Assembly (NCBI GenBank): GCA_018716805.1
Contig: DVJL01000032.1
Location: 1-64,000 of the forward strand
Source of the DNA: Candidatus Faecivicinus avistercoris
Lineage (GTDB): Bacteria > Bacillota > Clostridia > Christensenellales > Aristaeellaceae
Length of the DNA: 64,000 nucleotides
Direction: 5' to 3'
Below, in pieces: positions 8,573-16,829 of this stretch. The notes below the pieces were generated by a model. The model did not search any database. It was not told where the DNA came from and worked only from the letters and a program-made list of their open reading frames with translations. The translations under genes and the position numbers were made by a program. How positions within the stretch are numbered: the stretch's first letter is position 1; each line of letters begins with the position of its first letter.

Positions 8573-9289
8573 ATGAAGAGAAGGCTTGCAGCGCTTTTGT
8601 GCCTGCTGTTCTGTCTGGCGTACACCGCGCCCGCGCTGGCGGCACAGGACTACGAATGGACGGCGGACGACTATATCTGGACGATGCGCAGCAAGCGTGT
8701 CAACGGCGTGCCCATCGGCGACGCCATCGAGGCCGCCTTTGCCAATGTGGAATGGTCGGTAGCGACGGACGGGACGGACGTCTACGGCGTCTGCGAAGGC
8801 GGCGCGCCGGGAGATGATTTTTCCCTGCTCGTGCGCTTTACCAGCGAATTCAGCTTTGAGTTTGTTTCCTGCCAACGCAACGGGCGGGAGCTGGAGAATC
8901 CCTCGCAGCTGACGTTGGAAGCGCTGCAAACCTACGCGCAAAACCATCGCTGCGACGCCTGCGCCGGCCTTGGCTATACAGACGCCTGCATGAACTGCGC
9001 TGGTTCCGGTTTCGCTTTCGGCAAGCAGTGCTTGGCCTGCGGCGGCAGCGGACGCTATCTCTGCAAGGCCTGCCGGGGCTTCGGCGTGATGACGAGCGAC
9101 TACACGCGCGCGTGCCCCTTCTGCGACGGCACGGGCGCGAGCGGCGCCTGCTCTACTTGCGGCGGCAACTTGTACGTCCTTCAGTCCGGTATGCTGCTGT
9201 TGTGCCCGGACTGCACGGGCAGCGGCGTGACCACCTGCTCGGTATGCAGCCCTGCCGGCATCGCTTTGGGATATCTTGTAAACAGTTGA
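8573..9289 (+). CDS. Secreted protein with DnaJ-type CxxCxGxG zinc-finger repeats
   Basis: A 238-residue protein with a clear signal peptide (MKRRLAALLCLLFCLAYTAP, cleavage near ALAA). Residues about 30-120 are an unrecognised domain. Residues about 125-235 hold eight CxxC motifs, most of the DnaJ cysteine-rich type: CDACAGLG, CMNCAGSG, CLACGGSG, CKACRGFG, CPFCDGTG, CSTCGG, CPDCTGSG, CSVC. This is enough for about four zinc sites. It has no J domain, so it is not a DnaJ cochaperone; a zinc-finger array outside the membrane is unusual. The ATG has GGGGGATTAGGA upstream. Function unknown; a protein-binding or redox role is only a guess. Confidence 0.8.
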   Translation: MKRRLAALLCLLFCLAYTAPALAAQDYEWTADDYIWTMRSKRVNGVPIGDAIEAAFANVEWSVATDGTDVYGVCEGGAPGDDFSLLVRFTSEFSFEFVSCQRNGRELENPSQLTLEALQTYAQNHRCDACAGLGYTDACMNCAGSGFAFGKQCLACGGSGRYLCKACRGFGVMTSDYTRACPFCDGTGASGACSTCGGNLYVLQSGMLLLCPDCTGSGVTTCSVCSPAGIALGYLVNS

Positions 9290-9314
9290 AAAAAGGCGGC
9301 TCCGGCAAGCGGCG

Positions 9315-9695
9315 TTACGCCTTGGGAAGCTCATAGGATTGCAGGCTTCTGCGGCAGCCATTTCGCTCGTAAAAGGGTTCTAGTCCGGGCTGCGCGCCGA
9401 AATAGAGCAGGGTAGGGGCATTTTCCCGCGCGAGGCGAAGCAGCTGGCTGCCAATTCCGCGCCGCCGGTATGCCGGGAGGACGAGCAGTTCTGTGATGGT
9501 TCCGAAATAGCAGCCGTCCGACAAAATGCGCAGGCAGCCGACGAGCTCGCCGCCATCGTGCGCGGTGATGTTGAGCGTCCGGGCGAGCGCCGCTTCCGTC
9601 CGTTCGAGGTCGTATTCGCCCGGCCAGACGCGGTTGACGAGCTTCAAAAACGCCTCAGCCGTCAGCGCGCCGTCGCCAACCTGATAGGAAATCAT
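9315..9695 (-). CDS. GNAT-family N-acetyltransferase
   Basis: A 126-residue single-domain acetyltransferase. The acetyl-CoA binding motif A is visible as ELLVLPAYRRRGIGSQLL (R/Q-x-x-G-x-G/A), with the final strand and helix in FYERNGCRRS. Substrate unknown. Its ATG overlaps the stop of the upstream kinase gene (ATGA), indicating translational coupling. It is the last gene of the MBL-comEC-holA operon and converges on the secreted zinc-finger gene. Confidence 0.85.
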   Translation of the reverse strand: MISYQVGDGALTAEAFLKLVNRVWPGEYDLERTEAALARTLNITAHDGGELVGCLRILSDGCYFGTITELLVLPAYRRRGIGSQLLRLARENAPTLLYFGAQPGLEPFYERNGCRRSLQSYELPKA

Positions 9696-10234
9696 TCGCC
9701 TCCAGCCTCCTTCTGCGCAGGCAGCTGAGCGCTTTCCATCCATCTGCGCACCTGCCGCCGGCTCTTGAATACGATCACTTTGGCGCCCGGGCAGCGGGCG
9801 AGGGCTTCGCGGTAAAACGGGCGGTTTTTCCGGTTAAACGACAGCGTGCTCAGCAGAAATTTCCACGCTTTTCGGTCGAACCGCTCGATGCAGCGTCCGC
9901 CCATGTCCGGACGGCTCCGGCCGCGGTTTTTCCAGATGCGCTGAAACGCGCCCCAAAAGCACGCGATTGCGGGAAAATCAAAATAGAAGATGGTATCGCA
10001 ATGCGGCAGGCGCTTTGGCAGCGTCCGCCGTATGTTTCCGTCCATAATCCACATTGGTTTTTCCAGCTCGGCGGCGAGCAGGCGGTCAAATTCGTCAGCG
10101 GCACGCGGCGTCCATTCCTCCGCCCAGTACAGCCGGTCGAGGTGAACCAGCGGCAAACCGGTTTGCTGCGCAAGCTGGCGGGCAAAGGTCGTCTTGCCGC
10201 TTCCGTTTCCGCCGATAATCGCAACGCGGCGCAT
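9692..10234 (-). CDS. P-loop nucleotide kinase-like protein (topology-modulation/FlaR type)
   Basis: A 180-residue protein with a Walker A GGNGSGKTTFA at residues 8-18, the HLDRLYW segment and the DGN motif typical of FlaR-like 'DNA topology modulation' kinases, and an Arg-rich lid region (RKNRPFYRE). These are adenylate-kinase-fold enzymes; the historic DNA topology label comes from genetics and the substrate is unclear. It starts two bases after the previous gene's stop codon and overlaps the GNAT gene by 4 bases. Confidence 0.85.
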   Translation of the reverse strand: MRRVAIIGGNGSGKTTFARQLAQQTGLPLVHLDRLYWAEEWTPRAADEFDRLLAAELEKPMWIMDGNIRRTLPKRLPHCDTIFYFDFPAIACFWGAFQRIWKNRGRSRPDMGGRCIERFDRKAWKFLLSTLSFNRKNRPFYREALARCPGAKVIVFKSRRQVRRWMESAQLPAQKEAGGE

Positions 10235-10236
10235 CG

Positions 10237-10713
10237 TCAGTCGACGGCGATGACCGGCTCGGAGTCGACGTATTCCTCATTCCACGTCACATACGACGCG
10301 CTCTGATATTCGCTCTGAATCTGCGACCAGCTCGCATAGCGGTAGCCGGAGAATGTCGATCCATCCGCGCTGATGAGCGCCATGACTTCCACATCTCCGC
10401 TGCTCGGCGTCGCCACCGGCACCGCGAGGCACCAGTCGGCCCCCGTCCAATAGGCCACGGCGTATTCCGTTTGCACGCCGCTGCCGAGGGTCGAAAAATT
10501 CCCCGCGAAGCTCTGCCACTCCGTTGCGCTGGGCGCCACGCCGGAGAAGGGAAGCAGCGTTACCAGCCGCTCGTATTCGCCCGACGCCAGACAGACCAGC
10601 GCATCCTTGGCGCTCGAAAACAGGCTTCCGGAAATCTGCGGGACATCCGCCTGCGCCGACGGGAGGACGCACAACAGGACGATCATCAACAACAGCGATA
10701 GACGTCTCTTCAT
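10237..10713 (-). CDS. Small secreted protein of unknown function
   Basis: A 158-residue protein with a signal peptide (MKRRLSLLLMIVLLCVLPSAQA, cleavage near SAQA-DVP). The mature part is rich in Ser, Tyr, Trp and acidic residues with alternating patterns suggesting beta strands (AVAYWTGADWCLAVPV, SGYRYASWSQIQ). I recognise no family. The ATG is preceded by GGGAGGTG. It sits between holA and the P-loop kinase gene in a tightly packed operon, which gives no clear functional clue. Confidence 0.75.
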   Translation of the reverse strand: MKRRLSLLLMIVLLCVLPSAQADVPQISGSLFSSAKDALVCLASGEYERLVTLLPFSGVAPSATEWQSFAGNFSTLGSGVQTEYAVAYWTGADWCLAVPVATPSSGDVEVMALISADGSTFSGYRYASWSQIQSEYQSASYVTWNEEYVDSEPVIAVD

Positions 10714-10743
10714 CCTCTTTCACCTCCCATTTGGATTCCTCTT

Positions 10744-11829
10744 TTAGACGAAATTATTATAGCATTGGTTGCATTCCAAGGCAAGTTTTGGCGCGGCAAT
10801 TCTCAAAAAAAGTGCGTCGAGCGCCGCGGAATCGCGCAGCCGGCCGCTCTTGACGGCGAATTCCACTTCGACGCTGAAGGCGAAGAACGATTGCAGCTCG
10901 TCTGCCGGGCGCTTTCTGCACTGCTTTGCCGTCTGCTGCGCCTGATAGATGGAGCGCATGCCGAGCGTCCGCTGAAGGGCGGCGGCGTTTTGCCCGGCGT
11001 CCAGCCCGCGGCGCATGTGCGCGAGCTGCCGCAGCAGCGAGGTGAGCGTTCCGAGCATTCGCGTGGCATTCATGCCGCTCAGGAACAGCGTTGCGCGCAT
11101 TTCCTCGGCCCCGCGCAGATCTTTGTCGAGCAGCTTGTCCAGCAGCTGAAAGATCGAATATTCGAGCGACGGCGGCACGATTTCACGGACGTCCGCCTCG
11201 GTGATTTCGGTGCGATCCCCGACATAGGCGGTGAGTTTGGCGAGTTCCCCGTCCATCCGCGTCAGGTCGTTCCCGGTGAGAAACGCCAGCAGTTCGCGCG
11301 CGTCCGGCGCAAGGGATTTGCCCGAAGGCTTGAGCCGCTTTGCAATCCAGCTTGCCAGCGCCTTGCCCTCCAGGGGAGAGAACACGACGCTCTGCATCTT
11401 CTCGGTGAGCTGTTCCCTCGCCGTCAGCTTGACCGCTCCGCCGCGGCTCTTCCGGCGCTTGTCCGCAATCTGCTTGAGCAACTCCAGCGCGCCGCGGCAG
11501 TAAAAGACCGTCACGGCCGTCTCCGGCGGGCTGTCCAGCCACGCGAGCATCCGCTTGACCTCGGCGTCCTCGTTGCGCGATGAGCCGGACATCAGCGGCG
11601 CCCAGTCGCGGACGACGACCAGCCGCCGCTCGGCCATCACGGGCACGGTTTCGGCGGCGTCGATGATCTGCTGCGCCGTCGCGCCCTCGAGGACCGTCTC
11701 ATTGAGCGCTTCCAGCCCGGGAACGAGCCACTTTGCGCGCAGCTTGTCCAGCGCCTCGCGCTTGAGCCACTCCTCCGCGCCCGAAAACAGATAGACGTTT
11801 GCGCGTCCTTCCGATTGTTCCATCGCCAT
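10744..11829 (-). CDS. holA: DNA polymerase III subunit delta
   Basis: A 361-residue protein, normal for HolA. The N-terminal AAA+-like domain lacks a true Walker A, as expected (NVYLFSGAEEWLKREAL), and the middle shows LTGNDLTRMDGELAKLTAYVGD and the linker into the collar domain (SIFQLLDKLLDKD), family hallmarks. Delta opens the beta clamp within the clamp loader. Two or three neighbouring ATG codons are possible; I favour the one 7 bases after GGAGG. It overlaps the comEC stop codon. comEC followed by holA is a common Firmicute arrangement. Confidence 0.9.
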   Translation of the reverse strand: MAMEQSEGRANVYLFSGAEEWLKREALDKLRAKWLVPGLEALNETVLEGATAQQIIDAAETVPVMAERRLVVVRDWAPLMSGSSRNEDAEVKRMLAWLDSPPETAVTVFYCRGALELLKQIADKRRKSRGGAVKLTAREQLTEKMQSVVFSPLEGKALASWIAKRLKPSGKSLAPDARELLAFLTGNDLTRMDGELAKLTAYVGDRTEITEADVREIVPPSLEYSIFQLLDKLLDKDLRGAEEMRATLFLSGMNATRMLGTLTSLLRQLAHMRRGLDAGQNAAALQRTLGMRSIYQAQQTAKQCRKRPADELQSFFAFSVEVEFAVKSGRLRDSAALDALFLRIAAPKLALECNQCYNNFV

Positions 11830-14201
11830 CATGGTTCCTCCACAGGAAGATAGGTCTTGACGCGAATCGTTCCGTCCCTCAGGATCCGAACGGTGACCGC
11901 GCCGCATTCATCCGTCCGGTAGATTGCAGATCCGGCCGATTCGAGCCGCTCAAGCGTCTGTTCGGACGGATGTCCATAGTTGTTCTCGCCGACGGGGATG
12001 ACCGAAATCTCCGGCGTCAGCTCCGCCAGCATTCGGTCGCTGCACGCCTGCGCCGAGCCGTGATGCGGTACCTTGAGCACGTCGACGTCCGGCAGCGGCG
12101 ACGGTTCGCCTTCCGCCGAGAGATCGCCGGTGAACAATACGCCGCTTTCGCGATACGCCACCTCGACGACCATCGAAAGGTCGTTGACCGAATTCGCCGC
12201 GCCGGCGGGCGCGCAGATTCGCGCGACGGCATGGTCGGACAGCCTGATCTCGGCTCCGGCGGACAGCTCGACGATCGGGATTCCCTTCTCCCCGGCGAGG
12301 TCGATGCCGGCCCGCACGGTGTCGCTCGCGTCGGCCTCGAACCAGCCCTCGGGGACGTAGATCGCCCCGGGCGGCATCTCCTCGATCAGCTCGGCCAGCC
12401 CTCCGGCGTGATCGTAGTGCGGATGCGAGAGAAAGACCGCGTCCACGCCGAGGCAGGAGGCCGTCACATAGTCCGTCACCGGCGAATAGAGGTCGCCCGT
12501 GTCGAACAGGTAGACGTGGCCCTCCGTGCGCACGACGGCGGCGTCGGCCTGCCCCGCGTCGAGAAAGACCACCTGAAAGCCCGCCGTCTGAACGCGGGCG
12601 CACAGAATGGAAACGCCGATCAGCCCGGCCAGCCCGACCGGCAGAAACCGGCGGATGCGGATGGACGCCCGGCTCATTCCCGAAGCAGCGATCATCAGCG
12701 CATAGTGCGCGGCCGTGAGCCAGCCGGGATAGTGCGGCGCGTGGATGGCGCCCGGCGGCAGCGCGGAAAACCAGTTGACGACCTCCACGAGCATCGAAAA
12801 CAGCAGATTCGCGCCCGCTGCGGCGAGCTGCGCCAGCGGCATCCAGACCACCGAAAGCACCAATGCGATCAGCGCGATCGGGTAGGCGTACATCGAAAGC
12901 GGGATCGCCAGCAGGTTGACCGGTATGGCGATGAGCGGCTGGGAGCCGAAGAACTCGATGATCGTCGGCAGCGTCGCCAGTTGCGCGGCAAGCGTCGAGC
13001 ACAGCAGCTGCGGAAAGTACTTCGCTGCGCGCAGCGCAAGGTTGCCCGTCCAGCTCGCGCGCGGCTTGATCCTGCGAAGACGGTCGACGCCGAACAGCCG
13101 CTCCAGCGGCGGGGCGAGCAGCAGGATTCCCGCCGACGCCTGAAACGAGAGCGTGAATCCGCCGTCCAGTATGAACAGCGGATTGAATGCCAGCATGCCC
13201 AGCAGCGCCGTCGCCAACCGCGTCACCGGATCGGACGGGCGGCCGAGCACCGGCGCGATGCTGAAGCTCGCAAACATGACCGTCGCGCGGATGAGCGACG
13301 CTGGAAAGCCGATCAGAAATCCATACCCGAGGATGACGGCGAGCGTGACCGCCACCGCCGCCCTGCGCGGAAGGATGCGGTTCAACAGCGCCGAGACCGC
13401 GACCGCCAGCACGGAGATGTGCATGCCCGAGATGCAGATCAGGTGGGTGATGCCCGTCTGGCTGAAGCGCTCGGTCAGCTCCGAGTCCATGCCCGTCCGG
13501 TCGCCGAGCACGAATGCGCGCACCAGCTCCGCATTGTCTGGAAAGAGCTCGCCGATCCGCTCGGAAATCGCGCGCCTCGCGGCGATCATCCATCCGCCCA
13601 GTCCGGGATCGCACGACACGACCTCGACGTCCTCGAGCTTTGCCGCCGCCATGCCGGTCATGCCGTCCGACAGCAGCCATTCCCGCGCGTCGAACTCATA
13701 CGGGTTGGTCGCCGCGTCCTGCGGCCAGATGTGGCCAAAACAGCTCAGACGCTGGCCGTATTCAATGCCCTCCAGCGGCAGGAGGTCGCTGCGAAGGTAG
13801 AGGCGAACCGTGTGGCGCACGGGCGCTCCGTCCATCTCGTCCACGCGGAGCGCACAGACGATGCGGTCGCCATCGGCGTTGAGCGACGGCTCCGAGACGA
13901 CTTTTCCTTCAAATGGAATGGAAAACCGCTCGGGCACCTGCGGATTCATCTGACAGGCCAGCTGCATCCGCGCGCCGCCCAGCATCACGGCGGCTGCCAT
14001 CGCGAGAAGAAACCATCGCCGGCCGGACTTTCGCAGGATCAGACCATAGAGCGCGGCGAGCGCCGCGGCGCAGGCGAGCCATGCGCCCAGCGCGAATTCA
14101 TGGCGCTGGGCGATCAGCACGCCCGTCAGAAAGCAGGCCGCGCTCACCGCCAGTGGCCGCGCAAGCCATTGGCGCCGGACAAACCCCGCCAGCGCCCGCA
14201 T
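11829..14201 (-). CDS. comEC: ComEC/Rec2-family DNA uptake channel with C-terminal MBL domain
   Basis: A 790-residue three-part protein. An N-terminal DUF4131 region with membrane helices comes first (about 1-200). The competence domain (about 215-500) follows with the family motif THLICISGMHISVLAVA. Residues about 530-790 form a metallo-beta-lactamase domain with FLDAGQADAAVVR and SHPHYDHAGG. ComEC conducts single-stranded DNA into the cytoplasm; the MBL domain is thought to be the nuclease for the non-transported strand. The MBL metal ligands HxHxDH look intact. The gene follows the MBL hydrolase stop by 2 bases. Confidence 0.93.
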   Translation of the reverse strand: MRALAGFVRRQWLARPLAVSAACFLTGVLIAQRHEFALGAWLACAAALAALYGLILRKSGRRWFLLAMAAAVMLGGARMQLACQMNPQVPERFSIPFEGKVVSEPSLNADGDRIVCALRVDEMDGAPVRHTVRLYLRSDLLPLEGIEYGQRLSCFGHIWPQDAATNPYEFDAREWLLSDGMTGMAAAKLEDVEVVSCDPGLGGWMIAARRAISERIGELFPDNAELVRAFVLGDRTGMDSELTERFSQTGITHLICISGMHISVLAVAVSALLNRILPRRAAVAVTLAVILGYGFLIGFPASLIRATVMFASFSIAPVLGRPSDPVTRLATALLGMLAFNPLFILDGGFTLSFQASAGILLLAPPLERLFGVDRLRRIKPRASWTGNLALRAAKYFPQLLCSTLAAQLATLPTIIEFFGSQPLIAIPVNLLAIPLSMYAYPIALIALVLSVVWMPLAQLAAAGANLLFSMLVEVVNWFSALPPGAIHAPHYPGWLTAAHYALMIAASGMSRASIRIRRFLPVGLAGLIGVSILCARVQTAGFQVVFLDAGQADAAVVRTEGHVYLFDTGDLYSPVTDYVTASCLGVDAVFLSHPHYDHAGGLAELIEEMPPGAIYVPEGWFEADASDTVRAGIDLAGEKGIPIVELSAGAEIRLSDHAVARICAPAGAANSVNDLSMVVEVAYRESGVLFTGDLSAEGEPSPLPDVDVLKVPHHGSAQACSDRMLAELTPEISVIPVGENNYGHPSEQTLERLESAGSAIYRTDECGAVTVRILRDGTIRVKTYLPVEEP

Positions 14202-14203
14202 GG

Positions 14204-14917
14204 TCAGACGTAGTGCGATTCGCCGCAGGCGGCGATTTCCGCGCCGGGGAAGAACTCGCGCGCTTCACTGCGAAGTTCATCGGGATCGTATTTGGGATTT
14301 AAGTGCGTCAGCAGAAGGCGCTTGACGCCCGCGTCGCGCGCGAGCTTGCCGCACAGCGCGGCGGAGAGGTGGGGCGCCTCCTGCGAATAGTCCGCCGTCG
14401 AGAGGCCCGCGTCCGCCAGGAGCAGATCCGCGCCATTGCAGAACAGCTCGAGCGCGCTGTCCGTGTTGGAATCGCCGGTATAGACGAAGCGCGCGCCGTC
14501 GCAGACGACCGAGATGGCGTAGGTCTCCACCGGATGGCGCACCGGGCAGAAGCTCAGCGACATCTCGCCAACCGTGGCTTGGCGCATAGGCCAGAGATCG
14601 ATCTGCCTGTCCTCAAGGAGGGCGCGAACCTCGCCCGGCGTCCGCGGCGCATAGACGTCCAGCGGACGCTTGCGCGGATTGAATTGCAGCGCATAGTGCA
14701 GCGGCAGCATGTCCGACATGTGGTCGTAGTGGAGATGGCTTAAGACGATCGCGTCGAGCCGGTCGATCGAAACGTGCTCAAGCAGGCGCGCGAGCACGCC
14801 CGCGCCGCATTCGATGAGCACCGCCGTGTTTCCGCTGTCGCTTTCGAGCAGATAGCCCGAGCAGGCGCCGCCCGGCGCAGGATAGGGGCCGTTGTTGCCG
14901 AGTATCGTCAATCGCAT
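14204..14917 (-). CDS. MBL-fold metallo-hydrolase (RNase Z-like superfamily)
   Basis: A 237-residue single-domain metallo-beta-lactamase-fold enzyme. The metal motif SHLHYDHMSDM (HxHxDH) is intact, followed by the C-terminal LLLTHLNPKYD histidine. The family includes phosphodiesterases and RNase Z paralogues; it is too short and lacks the exosite arm of RNase Z itself. The start was set at the ATG six bases after GAGGAGG; the ATG touching that site is less likely. It is the first gene of the six-gene operon running through comEC and holA. Confidence 0.85.
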   Translation of the reverse strand: MRLTILGNNGPYPAPGGACSGYLLESDSGNTAVLIECGAGVLARLLEHVSIDRLDAIVLSHLHYDHMSDMLPLHYALQFNPRKRPLDVYAPRTPGEVRALLEDRQIDLWPMRQATVGEMSLSFCPVRHPVETYAISVVCDGARFVYTGDSNTDSALELFCNGADLLLADAGLSTADYSQEAPHLSAALCGKLARDAGVKRLLLTHLNPKYDPDELRSEAREFFPGAEIAACGESHYV

Positions 14918-14993
14918 GAACATCCTCCTCACAGAGCCGCTGCAAGCGGCACAGCGCGCCGCGGCTTTCGATTGATCGGGCATTTACGCATTC

Positions 14994-15023
14994 ATTATAG
15001 CACAAACCGGAGCAAATTGTCCA
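14994..15023 (-). promoter_or_regulatory. SigA-type promoter of the MBL-comEC-holA operon
   Basis: On the minus strand, TGGACA and TATAAT are spaced by 18 bases, about 75 bases upstream of the MBL-hydrolase ATG. Confidence 0.65.
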
Positions 15024-15101
15024 TCTCGCGGCCCGGCTGCGCGGTGATTTTTGCCGTCCCGCCGGCATAGAATGGATCGTATCGATGAGGAGCGTGGTGA
15101 A

Positions 15102-16829
15102 ATGAACTACCTGGGCGTGTACCACTCCAACTATCCGAGATCGACGCGCGGCATTTGCGATGCGCCGTGCGTCTCCAAGGGACGGATGACGCTGTGCGCG
15201 GCCGATTCGGCCTCGGAGGGATGCCTGCTCGCCATGGCCTGCGGCCGCATCCGCAACCGGGATTCACTGTTGAACCGGCTGCGCTGCCCGCCGCGCACCA
15301 GTGCGGCGGAACTGATCCTGGCGGCCTACCGGGAATGGGGAACCGACTATCCGAAAGAGGTCGAGGGCGCCGTGGTGACGTGCGTGATGGACGTCGCCCG
15401 CGACCGCATGGTGCTCTCGCGCGACCGCATGGGCGAACTGCCGGTATTCTACGCGGCGGCGCCCGACGGCGGAGTCGTCTTTTCCGATCATCCGGACTCG
15501 CTGCTCAAGACGGCCTCGGCGCCGCCGGTCGTGGACGCGGCTGGCCTGTGCGAGCTGTTCGGCCTGGGGCCTGCGCGCACGCCGGGGAGGACGCCGCTGC
15601 GCGACGTCCATTCTCTGGAACCGGGCTGCATGCTGATCGGGGAGGGAAGCCGCAACCGCGTTGAGGCGTACTTTGCGCTGCGCCCTGCGCCGCACCTCGA
15701 GGATGAGGAGGAGACCATCGAGCACACGCGCGCGCTGCTCAACGACGCCGTTGCATTCATCGCGCCGCTGCATCCGGCGGCGATGCTGTCCGGAGGGCTG
15801 GATTCGACCGCGCTTACGGCGATGCTTGCGAGACAAAACGGCCGCATCCTGTCGTTTTCCGTGGACTATCGCGACAACGCCGAGGACTTTCGGCCGAGCG
15901 CCTTCTGCCCGTCGATGGATGCGCCGTTCGCCTCGATGGCCTCGCAGGCGTTCGGCACGGAACATCATGTGGTCGTGCTGGATCAGGCCGCGCTCGCCAG
16001 CGCGCTCTCGGACGCCGTATCCGCGCGCGGATTTCCCGGCATGGCGGATGTGGACAGTTCGTTGCTGCTGTTTGCGGCGCAGATTGCCCGGCGCGCGCCG
16101 GTGGTCGTCTCCGGAGAGTGCGGCGACGAGGTGTTCGGCGGCTATCCGTGGTTTCGCGAAGGCGCGCATCTCGGCGAGGACGCATTCCCGTGGTCGGGCT
16201 CGGTCGCGCTGCGCGAATCCATTCTGTCCGAACCGCTGCGCAGCCGCCTGAACCTTCCGGACTACGTCAGAAGGACGCTGCACGCGGCTGTCGAACAGAC
16301 GGGCATCGACTGCGCGCCGGACGATCGCGAAGGCGAGCTGCGGCGCATCCAGCTGCTCTGCTTCCGGTTTTTCATGGCCAATCTTCAGGAGCGCGCGGTG
16401 CGCATGTGCGAGCCCGCCGGGCTGACGGTGCTGACGCCGCTGTGCGACGAACGGCTGGTGCAGTATGTGTTCAACGTGCCGTGGAAGATGAAGTTCATGG
16501 GCAGCATGGAAAAGGGGCTCTTCCGCGCCGCCGTTCGCGACCTGATGCCGCGTGAACTGAACGAACGCCGGAAAAGCCCCTATCCAAAGACGTGCAGTCC
16601 GATCTACACGGAGATCATCCGCGGAATGACGGCGGGCATGCTGGCCGACCGCGACGCGCCGATCCTCGAATGGATCGACGCCGGCCGCGTGCGCGCCCTC
16701 GCGGAATCGCCATTGGATCCCGCGGAGACGCCGTGGTTTGGCCAACTGATGGCTGGGCCGCAGATGCTGGCCTATCTTTTGCAGGTAAACACGTGGATGC
16801 GCGAGCGCAACATCACGGTGTCGCTGTGA
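15102..16829 (+). CDS. Asparagine-synthetase-like protein lacking the nucleophilic N-terminal Cys
   Basis: A 575-residue protein. The C-terminal half is a good AsnB synthetase domain: PP-loop AMLSGGLDSTALTA near residue 235 and SGECGDEVFGGYPWF near residue 345. The N-terminal half resembles the class II glutaminase fold (VLSRDRMGELPVFYA, LEPGCML) but begins MNYLGVYHSN, not MCGI, so the catalytic Cys is absent with this start. Other in-frame starts upstream do not supply one either. It may use free ammonia or amidate or cyclise another substrate, as beta-lactam synthetases and lasso-peptide cyclases do. It stands alone; its 3' end overlaps the convergent GerMN gene by 17 bases. Substrate unknown. 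Confidence 0.85.
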   Translation: MNYLGVYHSNYPRSTRGICDAPCVSKGRMTLCAADSASEGCLLAMACGRIRNRDSLLNRLRCPPRTSAAELILAAYREWGTDYPKEVEGAVVTCVMDVARDRMVLSRDRMGELPVFYAAAPDGGVVFSDHPDSLLKTASAPPVVDAAGLCELFGLGPARTPGRTPLRDVHSLEPGCMLIGEGSRNRVEAYFALRPAPHLEDEEETIEHTRALLNDAVAFIAPLHPAAMLSGGLDSTALTAMLARQNGRILSFSVDYRDNAEDFRPSAFCPSMDAPFASMASQAFGTEHHVVVLDQAALASALSDAVSARGFPGMADVDSSLLLFAAQIARRAPVVVSGECGDEVFGGYPWFREGAHLGEDAFPWSGSVALRESILSEPLRSRLNLPDYVRRTLHAAVEQTGIDCAPDDREGELRRIQLLCFRFFMANLQERAVRMCEPAGLTVLTPLCDERLVQYVFNVPWKMKFMGSMEKGLFRAAVRDLMPRELNERRKSPYPKTCSPIYTEIIRGMTAGMLADRDAPILEWIDAGRVRALAESPLDPAETPWFGQLMAGPQMLAYLLQVNTWMRERNITVSL

